NCBI GenBank assembly: GCA_028868555.1
Contig: JAGWUG010000071.1
Coordinates: 1-5,479, forward strand
Length of the DNA: 5,479 bases
Reading direction: 5' to 3'
DNA from: Actinomycetales bacterium
Lineage (GTDB): Bacteria; Actinomycetota; Actinomycetes; Actinomycetales; Microbacteriaceae
A model generated the notes under the pieces. That model worked only from the letters and a program-made list of their open reading frames with translations, did not search any database and was not told the DNA's origin. The position numbers and the translations under genes were made by a program. Below are positions 1 to 5,479 of the stretch, piece after piece (the stretch's first letter is position 1; each line of letters opens with the position of its first letter).

Positions 1-32
1 CGGCGCTAAAAGCCAATGCTTTCACGGTTCTG

Positions 33-57
33 CACTGCCCGTTTTGGCCAGTGTTTT
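33..57 (+). terminator. Small hairpin followed by TTTT; possible terminator or leader hairpin
   Basis: CACTG (33-37) pairs with CAGTG (49-53), and CC (39-40) pairs with GG (46-47). There is one C-C mismatch and a GTTTT loop. Four T residues (54-57) follow on the plus strand, so the element resembles a short intrinsic terminator for a plus-strand gene ending left of the window; a TAA sits at 7-9 in one frame. If the left neighbour is instead a minus-strand gene, such as the rpsB expected from actinobacterial gene order, the same hairpin would lie in that gene's leader. The stem is only 7 bp and the T-run is short, so either role is tentative. I found no convincing -35/-10 pair in 1-112 on either strand. 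Confidence 0.3.
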
Positions 58-112
58 CCACATATTTCCACCGATGTAACCACCGCGGCCGGCTAGCGGC
101 GACACTGGTGCC

Positions 113-649
113 ATGAACCCGATGCAAATGCGAGCCCTGAGCCTGGCACTGCTGCTCTCTGTTGCGTGGGCATTCATCTTGGAACGGCCGCTGGCCAGCA
201 TTGCCGCATCGCTCACCGAACCTGCACCGAACCTACATGCGATTTCGCTACCGGTGTTGGCTCCTGCCCACCTGATGCGCGGATTCCGAGCACCGCTGAC
301 CGATTACGGCGCGGGGCATCGCGGCATAGATTTGGCCGCATCGGACGGGGCAGTTTTGTTAGCTCCGGCGTCTGGCACCGTCAGTTTCGCGCGCCAAGTG
401 AACTACAAGCCCGATCTCACAGTGACCACAGACAGCGGTCTGAAATTCACGCTGGAACCTGCCTGCTCCGCCGTGCCTGTGGGCACCGTCGTCAGCTTGG
501 GTGAGATTATCGGGTGGGTCTGCGCTGGTGCTTACCAACCGCACTGTTCTCCGGCGCTCTGCCTGCATTTCTCGGCGAGAAACGCTAACGGGTACCTGTC
601 GCCACTGTATTTGCTGGGTCAGTTGGGGCCAAGCCGCTTGGTGAAGTAA
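113..649 (+). CDS. Secreted M23/LytM-like protein, probably catalytically degenerate
   Basis: This is a 178-residue protein. Residues 1 to about 22 look like a signal peptide: an Arg at 7, then a hydrophobic run (about 8-22), and no later membrane segment, so export is likely. Residues about 55-170 resemble the peptidase M23 (LytM, lysostaphin-type) beta fold. GHRGID supplies the zinc ligands His69 and Asp73, followed by the usual LAASDGAVLLAPASGTV strand region, and LHF supplies the third ligand, His152. The first histidine of the canonical HxH motif is replaced by Cys150, and the usual YAHL-type motif is replaced by LEPACS (about 114-119), so both catalytic histidines seem absent. Cys118, 137, 145 and 150 could form disulfides outside the cell. 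Similar short M23-like proteins convergent with xerC and divergent from rpsB are known in actinobacteria; cell-wall binding or regulation of other hydrolases is inferred, not shown. The ATG at 113 is the first in frame; no Shine-Dalgarno precedes it, and the ATGs at 122 and 128 are no better supported. Confidence 0.8.
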   Translation: MNPMQMRALSLALLLSVAWAFILERPLASIAASLTEPAPNLHAISLPVLAPAHLMRGFRAPLTDYGAGHRGIDLAASDGAVLLAPASGTVSFARQVNYKPDLTVTTDSGLKFTLEPACSAVPVGTVVSLGEIIGWVCAGAYQPHCSPALCLHFSARNANGYLSPLYLLGQLGPSRLVK

Positions 650-650
650 G

Positions 651-679
651 CGCGAGCCGCCTCAACCACTAGGCGCGCG
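651..679. terminator. Bulged hairpin between convergent genes; weak terminator candidate
   Basis: CGCG (651-654) pairs with CGCG (676-679), and CGCCT (658-662) pairs with AGGCG (671-675). The 9-bp stem has a 3-nt bulge and an 8-nt loop. It fills the 19-bp gap between the M23-like gene and xerC and runs over the xerC stop codon. Neither side has a T-run, so it does not meet the usual intrinsic-terminator pattern, and GC-rich DNA gives such pairings by chance. It is listed because it is the only structure found where both converging transcripts must end. Confidence 0.22.
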
Positions 680-1577
680 GATGCGCTCCCTGATAGCCCT
701 GACGCAGTCGCTCCACGCTCACGTGGGTGTAAATCTGCGTGGTGCCGAGGCTGGCGTGCCCAAGCAGCTCCTGCACCGCACGCAGGTCCGCTCCCCCATC
801 CAACAGGTGAGTGGCAGCGGTGTGGCGCAGTGTGTGTGGGCCGGCCGCACCCATCGGTGTGTCTGCCAGCACCCCGGCAACAAGACCGTAAATCACACGA
901 ACATTCACTCGTTTGCCGCGGGCGGCTAGCAGCAGCGCGTCATCGCTGGTCTCGGTGATGAATGCGGGGCGACCCTGTCGAATCCAGTTTTCGAGCGCTG
1001 CAGCGGCGGGTTCTCCGTAGGGCACCATGCGCTGTTTGTTTCCCTTACCGGTGACCCTCAGTAGCCGTCTGGAGTAATCGATGTCGCCTAGGTTCAGGCC
1101 AACCAACTCACTCACGCGCATGCCAGTTGCATAGAGCAGCTCGATTACGAGCTGGTCAAAGATGCGCTCCGGGTTGCCGGTTGCGGCCCCTCGTTCAAGA
1201 GTTTCAAATACCTCGGCAAGGGTCTCGCGCGAAATCACTTTGGGCAGACTGTTTCCGGTCTTGGGCGAACGCAGGCGAAGCCCCAGGTCCGCCGGGTGCA
1301 GTTGGTTTCGTTCCAGCCAGGCTGTGAAGGCCCTGACCGCGGCGCTCTTTCTTGCCACCGATGACCGTGCGGCACCCGCCTCTGTGATGCGGTAGAGCCA
1401 GTCGCGCAGGTCGTCGAGCTCGATCTCACTGGATTCGACCCGCCCCAAGTGTTGCAGGTGGGTCACCAGTTCGGTCAGGTCACTTCGGTAGGCGCGAGAG
1501 GTGTTCTCGGAGTAGCCCTTGATGGCGGCGGTATTGCTAATGAACCTGTCGATCAGGTGAGAATCTAGCGCCGCCAT
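669..1577 (-). CDS. xerC: Tyrosine recombinase XerC
   Basis: This 302-residue site-specific recombinase would act in the cytoplasm with a XerD partner at the chromosomal dif site to resolve chromosome dimers before division. The N-terminal core-binding (SAM-like) domain spans about residues 5-92 (ENTSRAYRSDL, RKSAAVRAFTAWL). The catalytic domain spans about 110-290. The full catalytic set is visible: Arg154 in ATGMRVSEL, Lys178 in TGKGNKQR, His248 and Arg251 in HTLRHTAATHLL, His274 in LLGHASLGTT, and the nucleophile Tyr283 in IYTHV. The length is normal for Xer proteins (about 300), so the gene looks intact. The ATG at 1577 lies 4 nt after the hutH stop with no Shine-Dalgarno at a usable distance, which suggests translational coupling to hutH. 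XerC rather than XerD or a phage integrase is favoured by length and by the neighbouring M23-like gene. Lysine codons are mixed (4 AAG, 3 AAA), unlike the hut genes. Confidence 0.93.
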   Translation of the reverse strand: MAALDSHLIDRFISNTAAIKGYSENTSRAYRSDLTELVTHLQHLGRVESSEIELDDLRDWLYRITEAGAARSSVARKSAAVRAFTAWLERNQLHPADLGLRLRSPKTGNSLPKVISRETLAEVFETLERGAATGNPERIFDQLVIELLYATGMRVSELVGLNLGDIDYSRRLLRVTGKGNKQRMVPYGEPAAAALENWIRQGRPAFITETSDDALLLAARGKRVNVRVIYGLVAGVLADTPMGAAGPHTLRHTAATHLLDGGADLRAVQELLGHASLGTTQIYTHVSVERLRQGYQGAHPRA

Positions 1578-1581
1578 GCAA

Positions 1582-3084
1582 TCAGACTATGCGCAGAAAC
1601 TCTTCGGCTGCGGCAAGCTCGGGTGCCAAGAATCGGTCAGCACCCGGCCCCATAACGCCGTGAGCGCGCAGCTTGGCGATGAACTCGCCGGTAACTGGCG
1701 CTGGCTGGAGTGGAGCGCGCATCTCGGTTGCTCGGGCAGCGGTCACCAACTCAATCGCAACGATGCGACGCAGGTTGTCTACCACCTTGCGCAGCTTGCG
1801 GCCGGCGTGCCAACCCATGGAAACGTGGTCCTCCTGCATAGCCGAAGACGGGATGCTGTCCACGCTGGCAGGATTTGCCAGGCGCTTGTTCTCGCTGACC
1901 AGACCGGCCTGGGTGTACTGAGCAATCATTAGGCCGGAGTCCACTCCGGCGTCCTCGGCCAGGAATGGGTTGAGCCCGTGGGAGCGGAACTTGTCCAGCG
2001 CACGGTCGGTGCGACGCTCGCTCATCGAGCCCACATCTGTGGCTGGGATGGCCAAGAAGTCCAGAACGTAGGCAACCGGAGCTCCGTGGAAGTTTCCGTT
2101 CGAGGTCACCTCGCCACTTTCCAGAACCACGGGGTTGTCAACGGCCGCAGCCAGCTCGCGGTCTGCCACCACCGATGCCCAACCCATGGTGTCGCGGAGG
2201 CCGCCAGTCACCTGAGGCGCGCATCGGAGTGAGTAGGCGTCCTGCACTCGGCTGTCGCCTTCGCGGTGGGAGGCAACCATCGGTGAATCCTTCAGCGCGG
2301 CCAGCATGTTGGCTGCCGAGGTAGCCTGGCCCGGGTGCGGGCGCAGATCAGCGTGCAGTTCTGGGCGGAAGACGCGGTCAGTGCCCAGCTGACTCTCCAC
2401 GCTCATGGCGGCGACCAGGTCAATCTGGTCGGCAAGCTTTGTTAGGTCGGCCAGGGCAAGCACCAGCATGCCAAGCATGCCATCGGTGCCATTGATGAGG
2501 GCCAAGCCCTCCTTTTCGCGATACTCAACCGGCTTGATGCCGGCCTCGGCGAGGGCCTCGCCGCCGGAAATCAGGCGACCATCAGGCGTGAAGGCCTGAC
2601 CCTCACCCATCACCACGAGTGCGCAGTGTGCCAGCGGGGCCAGGTCACCAGAGCATCCAAGGGAGCCGTACTCATGGACCAGCGGAGTGATGCCGGCGTT
2701 GAGAACTGCGGCGTAGGTCTGAGCAACCTCTGGGCGAACGCCGGTGCGAGCCGAGCAGAGAGTCTTGAGACGCAGGAACATGAGGGCGCGAACGACCTCG
2801 CGCTCGACCGCTGGACCCATTCCGGCCGCGTGCGAGCGGATCAGCGACTTCTGGAGTTGGACGCGGTCCTCGATGGCGATGTGACGGTTGGCAAGAGCAC
2901 CAAAACCAGTGGAGATACCGTAAACCGGAGTGTCACCCGATGCCAGGGCCTCGATGTGCTTGCGAGTGGCGGCCATTGCCTCGAGTGCCTGAGCCGAAAT
3001 CTCAACCTTGGCATCGTGTCTAGCGACTGCAACCACATCGGCTGCGGTTACTCCCGAGGTGTTAAGAACAACGGTCTGACTCAT
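1582..3084 (-). CDS. hutH: Histidine ammonia-lyase (histidase)
   Basis: HutH removes ammonia from L-histidine to give urocanate, the first step of histidine degradation, and is a cytoplasmic homotetramer in the family. At 500 residues it is full length. The electrophilic MIO cofactor forms from an internal tripeptide, seen here as Cys144-Ser145-Gly146 in [13 protein letters not shown]; most families have Ala-Ser-Gly, and the Cys form is known from actinobacterial histidases. Other active-site residues typical of the family are present: Tyr55 in YGISTGFG, His85 in RSHAAG, Asn198 in LINGT, Tyr284 and Arg287 in DAYSLRC, the NFHG loop (331-334), and Glu418 in [12 protein letters not shown]. The ATG at 3084 overlaps the hutI stop by 4 nt (ATGA), and AGGAG (minus strand, 3092-3096) lies 7 nt upstream, which fixes the start. 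Location between hutI and xerC supports co-transcription. A phenylalanine or tyrosine ammonia-lyase is unlikely given the hut context. Confidence 0.97.
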   Translation of the reverse strand: MSQTVVLNTSGVTAADVVAVARHDAKVEISAQALEAMAATRKHIEALASGDTPVYGISTGFGALANRHIAIEDRVQLQKSLIRSHAAGMGPAVEREVVRALMFLRLKTLCSARTGVRPEVAQTYAAVLNAGITPLVHEYGSLGCSGDLAPLAHCALVVMGEGQAFTPDGRLISGGEALAEAGIKPVEYREKEGLALINGTDGMLGMLVLALADLTKLADQIDLVAAMSVESQLGTDRVFRPELHADLRPHPGQATSAANMLAALKDSPMVASHREGDSRVQDAYSLRCAPQVTGGLRDTMGWASVVADRELAAAVDNPVVLESGEVTSNGNFHGAPVAYVLDFLAIPATDVGSMSERRTDRALDKFRSHGLNPFLAEDAGVDSGLMIAQYTQAGLVSENKRLANPASVDSIPSSAMQEDHVSMGWHAGRKLRKVVDNLRRIVAIELVTAARATEMRAPLQPAPVTGEFIAKLRAHGVMGPGADRFLAPELAAAEEFLRIV

Positions 3085-4247
3085 GCGAGCACTCCTGACT
3101 GGTAGGTGGATTGGATCAACTGAACACCCGGGCGGTAGGCCAGGTGAACAAAACTTGGGGCGGAAAGAACTGCAAAGTCTGCCTTGGCACCAACACCCAG
3201 GTGGCCAACATCGTTTCGACGCAGCGCCTTGGCTCCGCCCGCAGTGGCAGCCCAGAGAGCCTCTGCCGGGGTCATTCCCATGTCGCGAACCGCAACCGCA
3301 AGACAGAATGCCATCGATGTGGTGTAGCTGGAACCCGGATTGCAGTCGGTGGCTATCGCGACTGTCACCCCAGCCTCCAGAAGGCGTCGAGCGTCTGGAT
3401 AAGGCGAACGGGTAGAGAACTCGGCGCCCGGTAGCAGGGTTGCCACGGTGTTTGAGTCTGCCAGCGCATCAACATCGGCATCGCTCAGGTGGGTGCAGTG
3501 ATCGGCACTGGCACAGTCCAGTTCAACGGCAAGTTGAATCGCACCGATGTTGCTGAGCTGATTAGCGTGGATGCGTGGCTGGAGTCCCGCTGCCCTGCCA
3601 GCGGTCAAAATCTCGCGTGCCTGCGAAACGTCAAATGCGCCGCGGTCACAGAACACGTCAATCCACTTGGCACTAGGCGTTGCGGCAGCAAGCATTTCAC
3701 CAGCCACCAGAGCCACATACTCCGATGCCCTATCGGCATACTCCGGAGCCACCACATGCGCCCCGAGGAATGTGACCTCGGAGGTATGACGGGCTGCAAT
3801 CTCCAAGGACCTCGCCTCGTCAGCAACTGTGAGCCCGTATCCGGACTTGGCCTCGAAGGTCGTAACCCCCGATGCCAGCAACTCGCGCTTCAGCCTGACG
3901 AGGTTCGCCTCTAACTCGGCATCGGTGGCGGCCCTAGTGGCGGCAACGGTGGAACGTATGCCGCCGGCGGAATACGACTCCCCCGCCATTCGAGCGGCGA
4001 ACTCATCGGCTCGGTCACCGGCGAAAATCGGGTGAGCGTGCGAGTCTACGAATCCGGGAATCACTGCTGCGCCACCCAGATCGGTGGCGGAGTCGGCGGC
4101 AGGGGCATCGGTGGCCGAGCCAACCCAAACCACCTTGCCGGTCTCAACTACAAACGCAGCATCCCGCAAAAGGCCAATGGCGCCGCTACTGAGAGCGACG
4201 TCATTGGTGGCCAGTTGACCAATGTTGGTGAAGAGCTGAGACTGCAA
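3081..4247 (-). CDS. hutI: Imidazolonepropionase
   Basis: HutI hydrolyses 4-imidazolone-5-propionate to N-formimino-L-glutamate, the third step of histidine degradation, in the cytoplasm. It belongs to the metal-dependent amidohydrolase superfamily. The 388-residue protein shows a small N-terminal beta domain (about 1-60), then a TIM barrel beginning with the metal-binding His70 and His72 in VDSHAHP. His227 in RIHANQ, His250 in SADHCTHL and Asp301 in ATDCNPGSS complete the expected site, and [12 protein letters not shown] and [11 protein letters not shown] are family motifs. The position that is Glu in Bacillus HutI (HxxE) is Gln230 here. The start is a TTG at 4245-4247: no in-frame ATG or GTG lies between it and the hutU stop, and the following residues ([12 protein letters not shown]) match a normal HutI N-terminus. 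A GAGG element sits only 4 nt upstream, an unusually tight spacing. The stop overlaps the hutH start. All 6 lysines use AAG. Confidence 0.96.
   Translation of the reverse strand: MQSQLFTNIGQLATNDVALSSGAIGLLRDAAFVVETGKVVWVGSATDAPAADSATDLGGAAVIPGFVDSHAHPIFAGDRADEFAARMAGESYSAGGIRSTVAATRAATDAELEANLVRLKRELLASGVTTFEAKSGYGLTVADEARSLEIAARHTSEVTFLGAHVVAPEYADRASEYVALVAGEMLAAATPSAKWIDVFCDRGAFDVSQAREILTAGRAAGLQPRIHANQLSNIGAIQLAVELDCASADHCTHLSDADVDALADSNTVATLLPGAEFSTRSPYPDARRLLEAGVTVAIATDCNPGSSYTTSMAFCLAVAVRDMGMTPAEALWAATAGGAKALRRNDVGHLGVGAKADFAVLSAPSFVHLAYRPGVQLIQSTYQSGVLA
3092..3096 (-). promoter_or_regulatory. Shine-Dalgarno for hutH
   Basis: On the minus strand this reads AGGAG, 7 nt upstream of the ATG at 3084. 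It lies inside the end of hutI. It selects the ATG that overlaps the hutI stop codon as the hutH start, so hutH can load ribosomes on its own as well as by coupling. Confidence 0.75.
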
Positions 4248-4251
4248 GGTT

Positions 4252-4255
4252 CCTC
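4252..4255 (-). promoter_or_regulatory. Shine-Dalgarno for hutI, closely spaced
   Basis: GAGG on the minus strand lies in the 23-nt hutU-hutI spacer, 4 nt before the TTG at 4247. The spacing is shorter than the usual 5-9 nt, but no other initiator codon is available in frame in the spacer. The combination of TTG and tight spacing suggests modest initiation or coupling to hutU termination. Confidence 0.5.
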
Positions 4256-4270
4256 GTTTGGTGCCGGTTT

Positions 4271-5479
4271 TTAGGCGGTGTAGTGACCGTTGGCGTCGAG
4301 CATCGGCACGTGAACGTGCTTCTCCTTGGCAACGCTGATGGCCTCATCGTATCCTGCGTCAACGTGGCGGATAACGCCCATTCCAGGGTCGTTGGTGAGC
4401 ACGCGCTGCAGCTTCTGCGCGGCCAGCTCGGTTCCGTCTGCAACCGATACCTGACCGGCGTGCATCGAGCGACCCATGCCAACTCCGCCACCGTGGTGGA
4501 GCGAGACCCAGCTTGCACCGGATGCGATGTTGACCATGGCGTTCAGCAGTGGCCAGTCGGCGATGGCATCGGAGCCGTCCTTCATGGCCTCCGACTCGCG
4601 GTAAGGCGAGGCAACCGAACCACAGTCGAGGTGGTCGCGACCGATGACGATTGGAGCGCTGACCTCACCCTTCTTGACCAGGTCGTTGAATGCGGCACCC
4701 GCCTTGTCACGCTCGCCATAACCCAACCAGCAGATGCGGGCAGGCAGGCCCTGGAACTCAACGCGCTCCTGAGCCAGCTTGATCCAGCGGCGCAGGTGCT
4801 CGTTCTCTGGGAACAGGTCGAGTACGGCCTGGTCGGTGCGCCAGATGTCCTTCTTGTCGCCGCTGAGAGCAACCCAGCGGAATGGGCCCTTACCCTCGCA
4901 GAACAGCGGACGGATGTAAGCCGGGATGAAACCTGGGAAGCGGAAGGCGTCCGAGAAGCCACCCTTGCGGGCTTCGTCGCGGATCGAGTTGCCGTAATCG
5001 AAGACCTCGGCGCCCTTGTCGATGAAGCCCACCATTGCGGCTACCTGCTTGGCCATCGAAGCCTGGGAACGCTTGGTGAACTCCTCCGGATTGCGGTTTG
5101 CGTAGTCGCGAGCATCGGCAAACTCAACGCCCTCAGGGATGTAGTACAGCGGGTCGTGAGCCGAGGTCTGGTCGGTGACGATGTCAACTGGTACGTCGCG
5201 CTTCAGCAGCTCATCGAAAACGGTGGCTGCGTTGCCGACGAGTCCAATCGAGACTGCCTTGCGGCTGTTGCGGGCGCTGACTGCGCGCTCGATTGCGTCT
5301 TCCAGGTTGTCCGCGATCTCGTCGAGGTAGCGGTCCTGGAGGCGACGACGGAGGCGGCTCTCGTCGATGTCAACGATGAGACAGGTTCCCTCGTTCATGG
5401 TCACGGCCAGTGGCTGAGCGCCACCCATGCCACCGCAACCACCGGTCAGGGTCAGGGTGCCGGCCAGGGTGCCGCCGAA
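4271..5479 (-). CDS. hutU: Urocanate hydratase (urocanase), N-terminal part beyond the window
   Basis: HutU adds water to urocanate to give 4-imidazolone-5-propionate, the second step of histidine degradation. It is a cytoplasmic homodimer in the family and uses tightly bound NAD+ as an electrophile. The frame is open to the right edge, giving 402 visible codons; families are about 550-560 long, so roughly 150-180 residues are missing. An ATG at 5428 is internal, because upstream in-frame codons continue family sequence ([21 protein letters not shown]). Visible motifs include the Gly-rich NAD-binding segment [23 protein letters not shown], the FDYGNSIR and YIRPLFCEG regions, the family signature [10 protein letters not shown] whose Cys (codon 4730-4732) is the conserved active-site cysteine, [13 protein letters not shown], and [11 protein letters not shown]. 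The protein ends with ANGHYTA. It is the first visible gene of the minus-strand unit, 23 nt before hutI. All 17 lysines in the 385 residues from the internal Met use AAG, consistent with strong expression. Confidence 0.97.
   Translation of the reverse strand, partial: FGGTLAGTLTLTGGCGGMGGAQPLAVTMNEGTCLIVDIDESRLRRRLQDRYLDEIADNLEDAIERAVSARNSRKAVSIGLVGNAATVFDELLKRDVPVDIVTDQTSAHDPLYYIPEGVEFADARDYANRNPEEFTKRSQASMAKQVAAMVGFIDKGAEVFDYGNSIRDEARKGGFSDAFRFPGFIPAYIRPLFCEGKGPFRWVALSGDKKDIWRTDQAVLDLFPENEHLRRWIKLAQERVEFQGLPARICWLGYGERDKAGAAFNDLVKKGEVSAPIVIGRDHLDCGSVASPYRESEAMKDGSDAIADWPLLNAMVNIASGASWVSLHHGGGVGMGRSMHAGQVSVADGTELAAQKLQRVLTNDPGMGVIRHVDAGYDEAISVAKEKHVHVPMLDANGHYTA

Noticed and set aside
9..22. 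Perfect AAAGC/GCTTT inverted repeat with a 4-nt loop as an operator or terminator
   Set aside because: Five A/T-rich pairs are too few to distinguish from chance, and no paired site or promoter accompanies it.
628..642. Inverted repeat CCAAG/CTTGG near the end of the M23-like gene as a terminator for xerC
   Set aside because: Five perfect pairs with a 3-nt loop but no T-run on either side, and it lies within coding sequence.
650..668. Search for a dif-like Xer recombination site near xerC
   Set aside because: No 28-bp site with two 11-bp inverted arms resembling actinobacterial dif was seen in the gap or in 1-112.
1576..1932. 118-codon plus-strand open frame starting at the xerC/hutH junction
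   Set aside because: Antisense to the hutH 3' end with no family signature and no Shine-Dalgarno.
2626..3105. 159-codon plus-strand open frame opposite hutH
   Set aside because: It is fully antisense to a well-supported hutH, has no recognisable family motif, and long antisense frames are expected opposite genes with biased codon use.
3489..3914. 141-codon plus-strand open frame opposite hutI
   Set aside because: It lies antisense inside hutI, whose motifs are complete; the frame has no recognisable domain or initiation signal.
4582..4962. 126-codon minus-strand frame inside hutU in another reading frame
   Set aside because: Low-complexity Ser/Arg/Ala-rich translation, typical of an out-of-frame reading of GC-rich coding sequence.
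5429..5479. Short near-tandem repeat (CAGGGT-like units) at the right edge and a possible hutU start at 5428
   Set aside because: The repeat simply encodes the Leu/Thr/Gly-rich urocanase segment before the NAD-binding motif, and the family sequence continues upstream of the ATG at 5428, so that ATG is internal.

Overview
The window reads as a piece of an actinobacterial chromosome, probably from the Micrococcales/Microbacteriaceae side, although the exact lineage is inference. The evidence is the moderately high GC, an Ala-to-Cys variant of the HutH cofactor triad that I associate with actinobacterial enzymes, actinobacterial-looking HutI and HutU signatures, and a peptidase-M23-like gene convergent with xerC. 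That last pairing recalls the arrangement beside rpsB/tsf in actinobacteria such as Mycobacterium. No mobile element, CRISPR array, tRNA or rRNA is visible.

Layout from left to right. Positions 1-112 are intergenic and contain a small hairpin followed by four T residues. Positions 113-649 (+) encode a secreted, degenerate M23/LytM-like protein. After a 19-bp convergent gap come four genes, all on the minus strand: xerC (669-1577), hutH (1582-3084), hutI (3081-4247) and hutU (4271 to the right edge, lacking its N-terminal part). Read in the direction of transcription the order is hutU - hutI - hutH - xerC. The spacings are 23 nt, a 4-nt ATGA overlap, and 4 nt, so this is very likely one transcription unit whose promoter lies beyond the right edge.

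The three hut genes encode consecutive steps of histidine breakdown. HutH converts histidine to urocanate and ammonia, HutU converts urocanate to imidazolonepropionate, and HutI converts that to N-formimino-L-glutamate. The enzyme that would finish the route (HutG, or HutF plus a deformylase) and a regulator or permease are not in the window. XerC is a housekeeping site-specific recombinase that appears to be attached to the tail of this catabolic operon.

I do not see a previously undescribed system. The points most worth checking are the hutH-xerC coupling, the loss of catalytic histidines in the M23-like protein, and the sharp difference in lysine codon use between the hut genes (36 of 36 AAG) and their neighbours.
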